NCBI RefSeq assembly: GCF_001580615.1
Contig: NZ_LHZC01000044.1
Span: 36,026-100,025, forward strand
Direction of reading: 5' to 3'
DNA: 64,000 nucleotides
Origin: Acetobacter malorum
Lineage (GTDB): Bacteria > Pseudomonadota > Alphaproteobacteria > Acetobacterales > Acetobacteraceae
Shown: positions 29,702 through 40,039 of the stretch, piece by piece
Layout: the number at the start of each line of letters is the position of its first letter
How positions within the stretch are numbered: the first letter of the stretch is position 1
Translations under genes and position numbers: made by a program
Notes under the pieces: model-generated
The model's database searches: none
The model's input: only the letters and a program-made list of their open reading frames with translations
Told to the model about the DNA's origin: nothing

Positions 29702-30571
29702 TTATTTTTTAAGTTTCTGCGCCATTTCAATAAACGTCTCTATAATCTGACTTTTTGCGTGTTTTCTCCAGACAAAATACACATCTGTCGGGCCCATCCC
29801 ATCCAGTCTGAACGTCTTGAGGGATTGTCCTCTTTCACGGAACTGCCGAATGACACTTTCCGGCATGCAGGACAGGCCGGCTCCCGTGCTGAGGCATTCA
29901 AGGATCAGATCATAGGATTCCAGGGTCAGAATTGAGTGGGGATGGTAGCCTTTCTCGTCCAGCCATTGTTCAGCACGACGCCTGTAAAAGCAGTCTTTAT
30001 TGAACAGATAAATATCTGATTGCTCGATCAGCTCTGGCGTAATTTTTTTGACATGCTCAGGCACCACAAGATGCAGCGTTTCAGAAAAGGCAAATGTGCC
30101 TTCCAGCAGCGTATTTTCAACCGGGCCATCCGTCAGCGCCAGATCGATCTCGTCGCTCCCCAACATTCTTTCCAGACTAAAACTTGGTTTTTTCAAGATA
30201 TTGAGCTGAATCCCCGGATGTTCGCGCATAAAATCGGGCACGCATCGGGGCAACAGGCTAAGAAACGCTACATCCAGCGCGCCCACATTCAGAATGCCGC
30301 GAGGCTGCCCCTGAGACCATAATTCCGGCAGGCGCTCCGCCCGGCTGACAATATCTTTTGCTTCCTTATAAAAAAGGCGTCCTGCTGGTGTGATCAGTAG
30401 TTTTTTACGGTCACGGATAAAAAGATCCTGACCCAGATCAGCTTCCAGTTCCTTCAACCGCATGGTGAGATTGGACGCCACACAATGCATACGGCGTGCA
30501 GCCCCCGCAATGGAACCTGCTTCGACAATGGCACAGAAAAACCGGAGATGAGAGAGCTTTGGCGCATACAT
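29702..30571 (-). CDS. LysR-type transcriptional regulator
   Basis: The 289-residue regulator has an N-terminal winged helix (LRFFCAIVEAGSIAGAARRM, then VASNLTMRLKELE) and a periplasmic-binding-fold effector domain. It is transcribed away from the aldA-like gene across 171 bases, the standard layout of a LysR regulator and its target. Candidate T-N11-A sites in that gap cannot be assigned with confidence. The effector could be the aldehyde or its acid. Confidence 0.9.
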   Translation of the reverse strand: MYAPKLSHLRFFCAIVEAGSIAGAARRMHCVASNLTMRLKELEADLGQDLFIRDRKKLLITPAGRLFYKEAKDIVSRAERLPELWSQGQPRGILNVGALDVAFLSLLPRCVPDFMREHPGIQLNILKKPSFSLERMLGSDEIDLALTDGPVENTLLEGTFAFSETLHLVVPEHVKKITPELIEQSDIYLFNKDCFYRRRAEQWLDEKGYHPHSILTLESYDLILECLSTGAGLSCMPESVIRQFRERGQSLKTFRLDGMGPTDVYFVWRKHAKSQIIETFIEMAQKLKK

Positions 30572-30742
30572 GATATCATCACTTTATGTGAGCATTTCAC
30601 TCTTTCATAATCACTTTTCATTGCATGACGACCTGTGGAAGGATGGAACCATCAACAGCACAGACGTTTTCATCAGTAACTTCTGGAAACAGGATCAACT
30701 GAGCGTCTGATGTTTCCAACTGCTTCAAAAAGGTGATTTTTA

Positions 30743-32203
30743 ATGCCAACTTCACAAAACACGCCACATTATAATCTGTTTATCAATGGAGCCTGGACCA
30801 AAGCCAGCGGCGGTGAGACGCTCGACATTCGCAACCCGGCAACCGGAGAGCTTGTTGCTGTGGTCGCTAACGGCGCGGAACAGGATGTAAAAACAGCCGT
30901 CGCAGCAGCTTCCAAAGCCTTTCCGGCATGGAGCCGCAAAACGGCTGAAGAACGGGCCGATGCGCTTTATGCCTTCAAGGCACTGATTGAAAAAAATGCT
31001 GATCGTCTCGCGCATCTTATTACCAGTGAAATGGGTAAGCCGCTGAAGGAAGCAAAAACGGAAGTCGGCTTTGCTGCCGGGCTGTTGCGCTTTGCTGCTG
31101 AAAACACCCGCAGGCTGGAAGGCGACATTATTCCGGGCAGCCGCCCGGGTGAGAAAATCCTGATTGAGAAAATCCCGCACGGTGTGATCGGCGGTATTTC
31201 TGCATGGAACTTCCCGCTGGCTCTGTTCGCCCGCAAAGTTGGTCCGGCTCTGGCTGCAGGCAACACTATCGTCATCAAACCGCATGAACTGGCGCCGCTT
31301 GCCGCACTGGAAGCAACGCGTCTGGCAGAAGAGGCGGGGGTTTTCCCGGCAGGCGTTCTCAACGTTGTTCCCGGTGACGGCAAAGGCGTTGGCACCCCGC
31401 TGGTAGAACACCCGGATGTGCGGCTGATCACCATGACCGGTAGCACAGCGACCGGGAAGAAAATCATGGCGGCCGCCGCCGATACGTTGAAAGAAGTCCG
31501 GCTGGAACTGGGTGGCAAGGCACCGTTTATTGTCATGGATGATGCTGATCTGGACAAAGCTGCTACAGCTGCCGTGCTGGCACGCTTTACCAATGGCGGG
31601 CAGGTCTGCACCAGTAACGAGCGCACTTATGTGCATGCCGCCGTGTATGATAAATTTGCTGATCTGGTCAGCAAAAAGATTGCTGCTCTGAAAGTCGGGA
31701 ATCCGCTGGACGCAGCAACTGATATGGGTCCCAAAGTCAGTGAGCAGGAACTGGAAAAAGTTCATGCCATGGTTGAAAAAGCTGTCTCTCAAGGTGCCAA
31801 ACTGGAAACCGGTGGTCAGCGCCTGAAGGGTGGCGTGTATGACAAAGGCTTCTTCTACGCCCCAACTCTGCTGACCAACGTCAAGGAAGGCATGGATATT
31901 GTGCAGAATGAGGTCTTCGGCCCGGTCATGCTGCTGACAAAAGTGACGGACTTTGAGGACGCACTGCGTCAGGCCAATGACTGTCGCTATGGCCTGTCCG
32001 CCTATGTCTTCACGCAGGATCTGAAAAAGATCATGCGCATCAGCACTGATCTGAATTTTGGTGAGGTCTATGTGAACCGTGAAGGTGGCGAAGCACCGCA
32101 GGGCTTCCATCACGGCTACAAAGATAGCGGCCTTGGCGGGGAAGATGGCAAATACGGTCTTGAAGCCTATGTGCAGACCAAGACAATTTACCTGAACGCC
32201 TGA
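30743..32203 (+). CDS. aldA: aldehyde dehydrogenase, lactaldehyde/glycolaldehyde (AldA) type
   Basis: The 486-residue NAD-dependent enzyme has base Glu255 in LELGGK and nucleophile Cys289 in GGQVCTS. The C-terminus (APQGFHHGYKDSGLGG, then YLNA) closely follows the lactaldehyde dehydrogenase AldA pattern. It is likely to oxidise a small hydroxyaldehyde such as lactaldehyde or glycolaldehyde. A divergent LysR gene probably controls it. A strong bidirectional terminator follows. Confidence 0.9.
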   Translation: MPTSQNTPHYNLFINGAWTKASGGETLDIRNPATGELVAVVANGAEQDVKTAVAAASKAFPAWSRKTAEERADALYAFKALIEKNADRLAHLITSEMGKPLKEAKTEVGFAAGLLRFAAENTRRLEGDIIPGSRPGEKILIEKIPHGVIGGISAWNFPLALFARKVGPALAAGNTIVIKPHELAPLAALEATRLAEEAGVFPAGVLNVVPGDGKGVGTPLVEHPDVRLITMTGSTATGKKIMAAAADTLKEVRLELGGKAPFIVMDDADLDKAATAAVLARFTNGGQVCTSNERTYVHAAVYDKFADLVSKKIAALKVGNPLDAATDMGPKVSEQELEKVHAMVEKAVSQGAKLETGGQRLKGGVYDKGFFYAPTLLTNVKEGMDIVQNEVFGPVMLLTKVTDFEDALRQANDCRYGLSAYVFTQDLKKIMRISTDLNFGEVYVNREGGEAPQGFHHGYKDSGLGGEDGKYGLEAYVQTKTIYLNA

Positions 32204-32221
32204 TGCCTGAACACTCTTAAC

Positions 32222-32258
32222 AAAAAAGCCCTTCCTCATACCGAGGAAGGGCTTTTTT
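32222..32258. terminator. bidirectional terminator, aldA / beta-propeller gene
   Basis: GCCCTTCCTC (32228-32237) pairs perfectly with GAGGAAGGGC (32243-32252), with six T after it and six A before it, so it works on both strands between convergent genes. Confidence 0.93.
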
Positions 32259-32284
32259 CATGCTGTCAGACGCATTGATCAGGC

Positions 32285-33571
32285 TTAGCGGAGAATCCCG
32301 GTATGCCCGATGGAATAGCGGCCCGGCTGCGGCCAGACGGTCAGACCGTGCGGTTCTGCGCCCACCGGAATTTTCTTCATGGAGCCGTCTTCCGTGTTGA
32401 TCTGATAGGCAACATCGTCAAAACGACCTGAAAGCCACAGGGTTTTACCGTCTGCGCTCACATTGCCCATATCCGGGCTGCCACCTTCAGGAATGGGCCA
32501 GTTGGCTACAATCTTGTTGGTTGCAAAATCAATGACTGTCACGCCCCCCGCCTTGCTGTGCGGTTTACCATGGATTTTGTGAGACCCGCGGTTTGCGACA
32601 TACATCTTCGTGCCGTCACGGCTGGGATACAGACCATGTGTGCCCACACCCGTCGGGATAAACCCGATTTCCTTAAAGCTGTCGCCATCCACCATGAAGA
32701 CACCATCGGCCATCATGTCGGCCACATAGAATGTCTTACCGTTGGGGGAGATCAGAATATCCTGCGGCATGCCACCGCTGGAAAGCTTCAAGTAACCCAG
32801 CACCGTTTTGTTGACGGTATCGACCTTCACCAGATGGCCACCAAATTCACAGGTGAAAATGGCGTAGCGTCCATCAATGGAAAAATCTGCGTGGTTCACG
32901 CCTTTACAGTCTGGCGTTTCCACTGACTGCTGGAGCGCCATGGTATGCGGGTCACGGAAGTCCAGCCGTTTACGGGCTTCGGCCACCACAATGGCGGATT
33001 TGCCATCGGGCGTGAAATACATGTTGTAGGGGTCATCCACGGCAACAGCCGGCCCGGGCTTGCCTGTGCGGGCATCAATGGGGGTCAGGCTGCCATTTGT
33101 GGTGCCTTCCGCATTGTTCGTCACCCACAGAGTGCGCAGATCCCAGGAGGGCACAACATGCTGCGGACTTTTACCAACCGGGAAGCGATCCACCACTTTG
33201 GATGTCGCCGGGTCAATCACAGACACATCGTTAGAGCGCAGGTTGGGCACGTAAACACGGGCCGGGTCCTGTGCCACTTCCGGATTGATATGATCCGGCG
33301 CGGTCTCGCTATACAAATTGGCCGGGTTGATAACCGGCGGCATGCCTGGAATGGTCTGCACAGCAGCCGGTGCTGCGGGAGCAGATACTACCGGCTGAGT
33401 GGAAGAACCCTGCGACGCAGGCACCTGCGCCGGGGCAGGCTGCGGGGCAGCAGACGGCGCTGTTGTCTGCACAGGGGACTGACTGGCTTCCTGCGCAACG
33501 GCCAGACTGGTCCCTGCGCCTAAAGCGACAAACACAGCCGTAGCGGCTGCCAGATGTCTTTTTACTACCAT
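32285..33571 (-). CDS. secreted YVTN-type beta-propeller protein (YncE-like)
   Basis: The 428-residue protein has a signal peptide ending near LAVAQEA, then a low-complexity Pro/Ala/Gln linker of about 70 residues, then repeated blades such as RVYVPNLRSNDVSVID, KTFYVADMMADGVFMVD and KMYVANRGSHKIHG. This is the YVTN/YncE beta-propeller plan. It is likely periplasmic; the function is not known, though some relatives bind DNA or metal or are induced under iron limitation. The ATG at 33571 is preferred to one five codons upstream. Confidence 0.82.
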   Translation of the reverse strand: MVVKRHLAAATAVFVALGAGTSLAVAQEASQSPVQTTAPSAAPQPAPAQVPASQGSSTQPVVSAPAAPAAVQTIPGMPPVINPANLYSETAPDHINPEVAQDPARVYVPNLRSNDVSVIDPATSKVVDRFPVGKSPQHVVPSWDLRTLWVTNNAEGTTNGSLTPIDARTGKPGPAVAVDDPYNMYFTPDGKSAIVVAEARKRLDFRDPHTMALQQSVETPDCKGVNHADFSIDGRYAIFTCEFGGHLVKVDTVNKTVLGYLKLSSGGMPQDILISPNGKTFYVADMMADGVFMVDGDSFKEIGFIPTGVGTHGLYPSRDGTKMYVANRGSHKIHGKPHSKAGGVTVIDFATNKIVANWPIPEGGSPDMGNVSADGKTLWLSGRFDDVAYQINTEDGSMKKIPVGAEPHGLTVWPQPGRYSIGHTGILR

Positions 33572-33706
33572 AATATTACAGCCCATCCCTTTCTTGTGCT
33601 GTCATCATCATGGGATGAGGCTTTAGCACATGGGTGATTAGGCGTCTATTTTTGGCTTTCTGGCAACTCGGCTTTTTTTATTGAGACTTATTCTTAGAGA
33701 TTGTGT

Positions 33707-34543
33707 TCAGAACCCTCGGGCAGACTGAATAGCCTGCACCGCGGCATTAATCTGCATCGCAAGACCTGCCTGCCCAAGCGAGGCAGACGCCTTGCGCGGA
33801 TCACCCCCGTAAATACCCTCCTGCGCAGATGGCGCACCGGAATGGCGCAGCGCATCCTGCCGCACCATGGAAGGATCAACCGCCAGCATCAGCGAGGTAT
33901 CGCTTATGTCGGCATGCTGCCCCACGTCCTTCCCGTAGCCCTGCTGCTTCAGCCAGTCCGCATACTGGTGTGCAATAACGGTATAAAACCCGCTGACATA
34001 AAGCGCCTTCGCACCCGTGCCATGCCATTTCTGGTTAAGCACCGCAGCGGCTTTTTCCATATATTTCTGGTAGCCTCCATGGTCCCCCACAAAGGCAATC
34101 AGTTTGAATCCCTGCACCTGAAAACTCTCCCCGGCAGAGACAAGGAGTTTTTCAAAAACATCCGGCGGCACGGTAATGGTGCCGGGAAAGCGCATATGGG
34201 AAGAGCGGGGAGACGTGCCCCCCTCAGGCACATAGGCCACAACGGGAGCTACCAGTGTTTTTCCGGTCTTCTCGGCAATCTGTTCAGCCAGATACGTGGC
34301 GCGCTCATTATGCTTGCCAACAGCAATATACGGGCCACTCTGTTCCGTACCGCCCACAGGGATGATGATGGTCGTCACCCCTGCGGCAACACCGGACTGA
34401 ATTTCTGTCCAGGTGTGTTTTTCAAACAGCACCGCATTGCCCTCGCTGTCAGGCTGCACGCTTCCCGCACTCTGCGCAAAGGCCGGTGCGGAAAGCAAGC
34501 CTCCTCCCAGAACAAGAGCAGATAAAACTGACCGAGAAATCAT
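33707..34543 (-). CDS. periplasmic creatininase-family protein, variant metal site
   Basis: The 278-residue protein has a signal peptide (SALVLGGGLLSAPAFAQ). The first metal motif reads GGTEQSGPYIAVGKHNERA: Glu is kept, but the usual His-x-x-His are Ser and Tyr, and the Asp position is replaced by a KHN element, as in the KHN subfamily of secreted creatininase-like proteins. VGDHGGYQ keeps the second-site His. It may bind metal differently from the cytosolic relative at 15595. It starts 28 bases after the uvrA stop and may be read from uvrA transcripts. Confidence 0.78.
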   Translation of the reverse strand: MISRSVLSALVLGGGLLSAPAFAQSAGSVQPDSEGNAVLFEKHTWTEIQSGVAAGVTTIIIPVGGTEQSGPYIAVGKHNERATYLAEQIAEKTGKTLVAPVVAYVPEGGTSPRSSHMRFPGTITVPPDVFEKLLVSAGESFQVQGFKLIAFVGDHGGYQKYMEKAAAVLNQKWHGTGAKALYVSGFYTVIAHQYADWLKQQGYGKDVGQHADISDTSLMLAVDPSMVRQDALRHSGAPSAQEGIYGGDPRKASASLGQAGLAMQINAAVQAIQSARGF

Positions 34544-34571
34544 GATTTTTTTCTTTTTTACGGACACAGTT

Positions 34572-37463
34572 TTACTTCTTCTTTTTTCTGGTTTTTGCCG
34601 GAGCAGGTTTGAGCAGGGGAGCCAGAAACTGGCCTGTATAGCTTTCCTTACAGGCCGCAATATCTTCAGGCGTCCCTTCCGCAACAATACGGCCACCGCC
34701 ATCGCCACCTTCCGGCCCAACATCCACAATCCAGTCCGCGGTTTTGATCACTTCCAGATTATGTTCAATGACGATCACGGTATTACCCTGATCAACCAGT
34801 GCATGCAGAACTTCGAGAAGTTTTCTGACATCTTCCGTATGCAGACCGGTTGTGGGCTCATCCAGAATATACACCGTGCGTCCGGTTGCCCGCCGCGCCA
34901 GCTCCTTGGAGAGCTTCACGCGCTGCGCTTCACCGCCCGACAGGGTAGTCGCCTGCTGGCCGAGGGCGACGTAACCCAGACCAACCTTTTGCAGAATGGC
35001 CAGCCTGTCCCTGATACGCGTCTGCGCTGAGAAATAGGGCAGGGCTTCATCCACGCTCATGGCCAGCACATCGGCAATGGATTTGCCACGGAACTTGATG
35101 TCCAGCGTCTCGCGGTTATAGCGCGTGCCCTTACAGGTATCGCAGGTGACAAACACATCCGGCAGGAAGTGCATCTCGATCTTGAGAACACCATCCCCCT
35201 GACACGCCTCACACCGTCCGCCCTTCACGTTAAAGGAGAACCGCCCCGGCTTGTAGCCGCGCGCCTTGCTCTCCGGCAGTTCCGCAAACCAGTCCCGGAT
35301 CGGGGTGAACAGATCTGTATAGGTGGCCGGGTTGGAGCGTGGTGTACGCCCGATGGGGGACTGGTCGATATCAATAATCTTATCGAGCAGTTCTATCCCT
35401 TTGATCGCTTTATAAGCTTCGGGAGACTGAGAAGACCCCATCAACTGGCGGGACAACGCTTTATAAAGCGTATCAATCACCAGTGTAGATTTCCCACTGC
35501 CGGAAACCCCTGTCACGCACGTAAAGGTCCCTAAGGGGAAATGTGCTGTGACATTCTTCAGGTTATGCCCGGTTGCGCCTTCCACCGTCAGAACTTTTTT
35601 CTTGTCATACGGGCGTCTGTGTTCCGGCACGGGAATGCTCTTACGGCCTGACAGATACGCGCCTGTCAGGCTTTCCGGCACTTTGGCAACTTCTTCCGGC
35701 GTGCCCGCAGCAATCACCCTGCCGCCATTCACACCGGCGCCCGGCCCCATATCCACCAGCCAGTCTGCGCTCCTGATAGCGTCCTCATCATGTTCAACAA
35801 CAATCAGAGTATTCCCGAGTTTTTTCAAACGCTCCAGCGTGCCAAGCAGACGTTCATTATCGCGCTGATGCAGGCCAATAGAGGGTTCATCCAGCACATA
35901 CAGAACGCCGGTCAGGCCGGACCCAATCTGGCTGGCCAACCGGATACGCTGGCTTTCGCCGCCAGACAGCGTGGCGGAACTGCGGGAAAGGGTCAGGTAA
36001 TCCAGCCCGACATCATCCAGAAAGGTCAGGCGTTCCTGAATTTCACGCAAAATACGCCGGGCAATCTCGGCTTTTTGCGGGGTCAGGGTTGGCATGACAG
36101 TCTCAAACCAGTCCAGCGCCTTGCCAATGGGCAGATCACAGGCCTGCGCAATGGTTTTATCTGCTACACGGACAGACAGCGCTTCTGGCCGCAAACGCGC
36201 ACCATGGCAGACATGGCACGGCTTTTCGGACTGATAGCGGGAGAGTTCTTCCCGCACCCACATGCTGTCCGTGTTGGCCAGACGCCGGGCCAGACTGGCC
36301 AGAACGCCTTCAAACGGTTTGCTGACCGTGTAGCTTTTTCGGCCATCCTGATACGTAAACTCAATGTTGTCATCAACGCCGTTCAGAATTCCATCCTGAG
36401 CAGTTTCCGGCAGGTCTTTCCAGGGTGTGTCCATGCTGACGCCAAAATGCGCAGCCAGACTGGTCAACGTCTGTTCCAACAGGGGAGATTTTGCATCTTT
36501 CCAGGGTGCAATGGCCCCTTTGCGCAGGGATTTAGACTCATCCGGCACGACAAGCGCAGGGTTGAAAAACGTTTCAGACCCCAGACCATCACAGGACGGA
36601 CAGGCCCCCTGCGGCGCGTTGAAGGAAAACAGGCGCGGTTCAATTTCTTCCAGCGTAAACCCGCTCACCGGGCAGGAAAAGCGCGAGGAAAACACTAGCC
36701 GTTCCGGCTCGGCGTCTTTGTCCTTCAGCACTTCTTCCGTGTAGGCAATCCCGTCAGACAGGCCCAGAGCGGTCTCAAAACTGTCCGCCAGACGGCTTTC
36801 AATGCCCTCTTTAACCACCACACGGTCCACCACAACTTCCACCGTATGGCGCAACTTGCGGTTCAGAGCCGGGACGTCGGCAATTTCATATAGCTCGTCA
36901 TCCACCTTCACACGGGTGAAGCCCTTGCGCTGAAGTTCCCCAAGTTCCTTGCGGTATTCGCCCTTACGGTCACGGATCACGGGGGAGAGCAGCAGCAGAC
37001 GCGTGCCCTCCGGCAGCGCCATCACACGGTCCACCATCTGGCTGACGGTCTGGGCTTCAATCGGCAGGCCAGTCGCGGGAGAATAGGGCACACCCGCCCG
37101 CGCCCAGAGCAGACGCATATAGTCATAGATTTCCGTCACGGTGCCCACGGTGGAACGCGGATTTTTGGACGTCGTCTTCTGCTCAATGGAAATGGCCGGA
37201 GAAAGCCCTTCTATGGAATCCACATCCGGCTTGCCCATCAGTTCCAGAAACTGACGGGCATAGGCAGACAGGCTTTCCACATACCGGCGCTGGCCTTCGG
37301 CGTAGATGGTATCAAACGCCAGTGACGATTTGCCGGAGCCGGAAAGGCCCGTCACCACCGTCAGACAGTCACGCGGGATATCGATATCAACATTTTTGAG
37401 GTTGTGCGCCCGTGCCCCGCGCACACTGAGTTTCTGAGCACTGGGAAAAGATGGATTGTCCAT
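34572..37463 (-). CDS. uvrA: excinuclease ABC subunit A
   Basis: This is the damage-recognition ATPase of nucleotide excision repair. The 963-residue protein carries Walker A GLSGSGKS at 39-46 and a second GVSGSGKST in the C-terminal half, two ABC signatures ([16 protein letters not shown]), and zinc-finger cysteines (CPVSGF...[12 protein letters not shown]...CDTCKG). The ATG at 37463 gives the standard N-terminus; the upstream open frame is spurious. The C-terminus is a Lys-rich tail. Confidence 0.97.
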   Translation of the reverse strand: MDNPSFPSAQKLSVRGARAHNLKNVDIDIPRDCLTVVTGLSGSGKSSLAFDTIYAEGQRRYVESLSAYARQFLELMGKPDVDSIEGLSPAISIEQKTTSKNPRSTVGTVTEIYDYMRLLWARAGVPYSPATGLPIEAQTVSQMVDRVMALPEGTRLLLLSPVIRDRKGEYRKELGELQRKGFTRVKVDDELYEIADVPALNRKLRHTVEVVVDRVVVKEGIESRLADSFETALGLSDGIAYTEEVLKDKDAEPERLVFSSRFSCPVSGFTLEEIEPRLFSFNAPQGACPSCDGLGSETFFNPALVVPDESKSLRKGAIAPWKDAKSPLLEQTLTSLAAHFGVSMDTPWKDLPETAQDGILNGVDDNIEFTYQDGRKSYTVSKPFEGVLASLARRLANTDSMWVREELSRYQSEKPCHVCHGARLRPEALSVRVADKTIAQACDLPIGKALDWFETVMPTLTPQKAEIARRILREIQERLTFLDDVGLDYLTLSRSSATLSGGESQRIRLASQIGSGLTGVLYVLDEPSIGLHQRDNERLLGTLERLKKLGNTLIVVEHDEDAIRSADWLVDMGPGAGVNGGRVIAAGTPEEVAKVPESLTGAYLSGRKSIPVPEHRRPYDKKKVLTVEGATGHNLKNVTAHFPLGTFTCVTGVSGSGKSTLVIDTLYKALSRQLMGSSQSPEAYKAIKGIELLDKIIDIDQSPIGRTPRSNPATYTDLFTPIRDWFAELPESKARGYKPGRFSFNVKGGRCEACQGDGVLKIEMHFLPDVFVTCDTCKGTRYNRETLDIKFRGKSIADVLAMSVDEALPYFSAQTRIRDRLAILQKVGLGYVALGQQATTLSGGEAQRVKLSKELARRATGRTVYILDEPTTGLHTEDVRKLLEVLHALVDQGNTVIVIEHNLEVIKTADWIVDVGPEGGDGGGRIVAEGTPEDIAACKESYTGQFLAPLLKPAPAKTRKKKK

Positions 37464-37688
37464 AAAATACCGCTGCCGTTCCTGTTTTGTCCTGTATGCC
37501 GCCTTTGGCGCCCTCCATGCAATCAGGGAATGGCCGCCCGACACCTCTTCTGTGTTGATATGGGATGTCTCGCGCCAATTCCCATTGCACCGGGGCACAT
37601 GATTGACCATTTAGGAAGATAATGCGGTGTGTGCCGCCGGGTGGACCCCACGCCATCCACCATCGTTTTGAGCTAAGGATGACACCAG

Positions 37689-38675
37689 ATGGACCATATT
37701 ATTGGCCAGCAAGCCCCTCAGGCTTCCGGCAGCCTGATGCAGGACCCGCTGGCACAGGGGCAGGCCGCCCCTCAGGCATCAGCGCCCCTGATTATGGACG
37801 GCTCAGAAGCCACCTTCATGCAGGATGTGATTGAAGCCAGCCGTTCCATTCCCGTTCTGGTTGATTTCTGGGCAGACTGGTGTGGCCCGTGCAAGCAGCT
37901 GGCTCCGGTGCTGGAAAAGGTTGTCACGGCTGCTCGCGGCAAGGTCCGGCTTGTTAAAATTGATATTGAAGCCAACCGCGCTCTCGCTGCCCAGCTGACG
38001 CAGATTGGCCTGCCCCTGCAGTCCATCCCGATGGTGGCTGTGTTCTGGAAAGGCCAGATTCTGGATCTGTTCCAAGGGGCTTTGCCGGAAAGCGAGATCA
38101 AGAAATTTGTTGAAGGCGTGCTAAAAGCCGCTGGGGGTGGCTCGCTCCCCGCAACGGAACTGTTGCAGGAAGCCGCTGTGGCTATGGAAACCAACCAGCC
38201 CGCACACGCTGCGGAACTGTTTTCTGGTGTTCTGGGCGAAGAGCCTGAAAACCCGAAGGCATGGGGTGGGCTGATCCGCGCCATGCTGGCTCTGGATGAT
38301 GAAGAGGCCGCAGACGCAGCCCTTGCCGACGTGCCTGAAAAAATTAAGGACGCACCGGAAGTTGCCGGGGCACGCGCAGCCCTTGAACTCAAAAAGGAAG
38401 GCCGCAAAGCCGCGCAGGAAATGGAAGAAGTCCACGCCCGCCTTGCCGCCAACCCGGATGACTACGCTGCCCGGTGTGAACTGGCGACCGGCCTGAATGT
38501 GGCTGGCAAGCGGGAAGAAGCCGCGGACGAACTGCTCCGTGTAATCAAAGCCGATCCGAACTGGAACGAGGGTGCCGCAAAACAGCAGCTTTTCCGCTTT
38601 TTTGAAGCCTGGGGCCATGATGACCCGGCCACACTGGCGGCCCGTCGTCGCCTCTCATCTCTTCTGTTTTCCTGA
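37689..38675 (+). CDS. cnoX: thioredoxin-domain co-chaperone (CnoX/YbbN type)
   Basis: The 328-residue protein has a Gln/Ala-rich N-terminal tail, a thioredoxin domain with the active site WCGPC (Cys65, Cys68) in VDFWADWCGPCKQ, then a helical TPR-like C-terminal half. This is the CnoX/YbbN layout, a chaperedoxin that passes clients to DnaK and GroEL. Unlike E. coli CnoX, which lacks the full pair, this one keeps CxxC and could be redox active. Downstream genes follow closely on the same strand. Confidence 0.88.
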   Translation: MDHIIGQQAPQASGSLMQDPLAQGQAAPQASAPLIMDGSEATFMQDVIEASRSIPVLVDFWADWCGPCKQLAPVLEKVVTAARGKVRLVKIDIEANRALAAQLTQIGLPLQSIPMVAVFWKGQILDLFQGALPESEIKKFVEGVLKAAGGGSLPATELLQEAAVAMETNQPAHAAELFSGVLGEEPENPKAWGGLIRAMLALDDEEAADAALADVPEKIKDAPEVAGARAALELKKEGRKAAQEMEEVHARLAANPDDYAARCELATGLNVAGKREEAADELLRVIKADPNWNEGAAKQQLFRFFEAWGHDDPATLAARRRLSSLLFS

Positions 38676-38686
38676 TAAGGTCGATC

Positions 38687-39382
38687 TTGGCTTCCTACCT
38701 GCCTGACGACGAGATTCTGCGGCACGTCCCCAGAGTTTCAGACCTCACCATGGCCGATATCCCTGCGGAAATCGGCCTGTTTCCCTTGAGCGGCGTTTTG
38801 CTGCTGCCCCGGGGCAAACTGCCGCTAAACGTGTTTGAACCGCGTTACGTAGCGCTGGTGGAAGATGCCTTGGCATCCCAGAGGCTGATCGGCATGATCC
38901 AGCCTCTGTGGGGGGAAGAAGATGAAGAGGGCAAGATACCGCCGCTTTACACCATCGGGTGTCTGGGCCGCATTACCTCCTTTACGGAACGGGCTGATGG
39001 CACGTTTGCCGTCACCCTGAGTGGGGTGGCTCGGTTCCGGGTGCTGCGGGAGACAGGTCTGCACAGAGGGTATCGGCAGGCGCGGATTGATGTCTCATCC
39101 TTTGTGAGCGATCTGAGCGAAATCCCTTCAGAACCGTTCAACCGCGAAAAACTGCTGGACTCACTGCGCCGTTATTTCCGGCAGAAGGGGTTATCGGCCC
39201 GCTGGTCCATCATTGAACAGATGGAAGATGACACCCTGCTGGTCACACTTCCCATGATCTGTCCTTTTCCTCCGGCAGAAAAACAGGCATTGCTTGACGC
39301 AGGCAGCCTGACAGACCGTGTGCGCGTGCTGCAGATGCTGCTAGACCTGTCTGGTCCTGAAGAGGAAGGCCCGCCTTCCTGA
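38687..39382 (+). CDS. LON peptidase substrate-binding domain protein
   Basis: The 231-residue protein consists of an N-terminal Lon-type domain only: [24 protein letters not shown], shown split as LFPLSG near residue 32 and LNVFEPRY near 47, with later IGCLGRI. No ATPase or protease domain follows. A TTG start at 38687 has AAGG six bases upstream; the first ATG is 21 codons in (38750). It is eleven bases after cnoX, which suggests co-transcription of protein-quality-control genes. Confidence 0.83.
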   Translation: MASYLPDDEILRHVPRVSDLTMADIPAEIGLFPLSGVLLLPRGKLPLNVFEPRYVALVEDALASQRLIGMIQPLWGEEDEEGKIPPLYTIGCLGRITSFTERADGTFAVTLSGVARFRVLRETGLHRGYRQARIDVSSFVSDLSEIPSEPFNREKLLDSLRRYFRQKGLSARWSIIEQMEDDTLLVTLPMICPFPPAEKQALLDAGSLTDRVRVLQMLLDLSGPEEEGPPS

Positions 39383-39404
39383 ACATTTTTTATGGGTGAC
39401 GCTC

Positions 39405-39599
39405 ATGTCTGGTGCTGACATTTCTCCTCCGCTCGACCCGCGGCTTCTTTCCGTTCTGGTTTGCCCGGTGACCAAAGGCCCGCTGACCTATGATGCCACC
39501 ACCAATGAGCTGATCAGCGCGCAGGCCAAACTGGCCTTTCCCATTCGTGATGGCATTCCCATCATGCTGCCGGAAGAAGCCCGCCATCTCGAAGGCTGA
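39405..39599 (+). CDS. Trm112-family (UPF0434/YcaR) small protein
   Basis: The 64-residue protein contains [17 protein letters not shown] and ends [19 protein letters not shown], the bacterial Trm112-like fold that may activate methyltransferases. Only one cysteine is present, so no zinc knuckle can form. The ATG at 39405 is preferred to a GTG three codons upstream. It is in line with the Lon-domain gene, 22 bases away. Confidence 0.88.
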   Translation: MSGADISPPLDPRLLSVLVCPVTKGPLTYDATTNELISAQAKLAFPIRDGIPIMLPEEARHLEG

Positions 39600-39636
39600 G
39601 TTTTTCAGCATAGCAAGGCCTGGATAACGCTCTGCC

Positions 39637-40032
39637 GTGAAACGCTGCGCCCCTCAGCTCAAAACCAGACAGCGCCCCCGCATCATGCTGGGAGCGCTGG
39701 TTCTGGCTGCCCCTCTGCTGGCCGGGTGCCATGTGGATATTGAGGGCGAGAATATCGATATCCCGCCAGAAAGACCGGGCCGCTTCCTGCCCGAAGCCGC
39801 CCCGGCGGAAGCCCGCGCGGCACAGGAGCAGGAACGGCGTGAGGATATGGCCCGCAATAATGGCCAGAACCCTGACAAGAACCAGCTTAAAGACCGTTAT
39901 GAACCGCTGGCTCCGTCCGATGCTGCAACCGGCCCGCTGGAAGCAGGCGACGGTCACAGCGTTATTCCGGAAACACAGGCTATTTACGGCAAGCGGGAAC
40001 AACCCCAGCAGTCAGCCCCGCAACAGCATTAA
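39637..40032 (+). CDS. small hypothetical lipoprotein
   Basis: The 131-residue protein, from a GTG start, has a basic N-terminus, hydrophobic stretch MLGALVLAAPLLAG and lipobox Cys31; an ATG at residue 17 is also possible. The mature part is charged and Gln/Glu/Pro-rich without a recognisable fold and is probably disordered. It follows the Trm112-like gene by 37 bases and converges on the amidohydrolase gene, with only 7 bases between the stops. Confidence 0.7.
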   Translation: MKRCAPQLKTRQRPRIMLGALVLAAPLLAGCHVDIEGENIDIPPERPGRFLPEAAPAEARAAQEQERREDMARNNGQNPDKNQLKDRYEPLAPSDAATGPLEAGDGHSVIPETQAIYGKREQPQQSAPQQH

Positions 40033-40039
40033 GCAGATA

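Noticed and set aside
29359..29730. 123-codon minus-strand frame upstream of the M61 gene
   Set aside because: Overlaps both the M61 N-terminus and the LysR C-terminus out of frame, with unlikely composition.
30752..32239. 495-codon minus-strand frame opposite the aldehyde dehydrogenase
   Set aside because: Shadow of a high-GC gene; no ribosome site, and Cys/His/Phe-rich translation without a fold.
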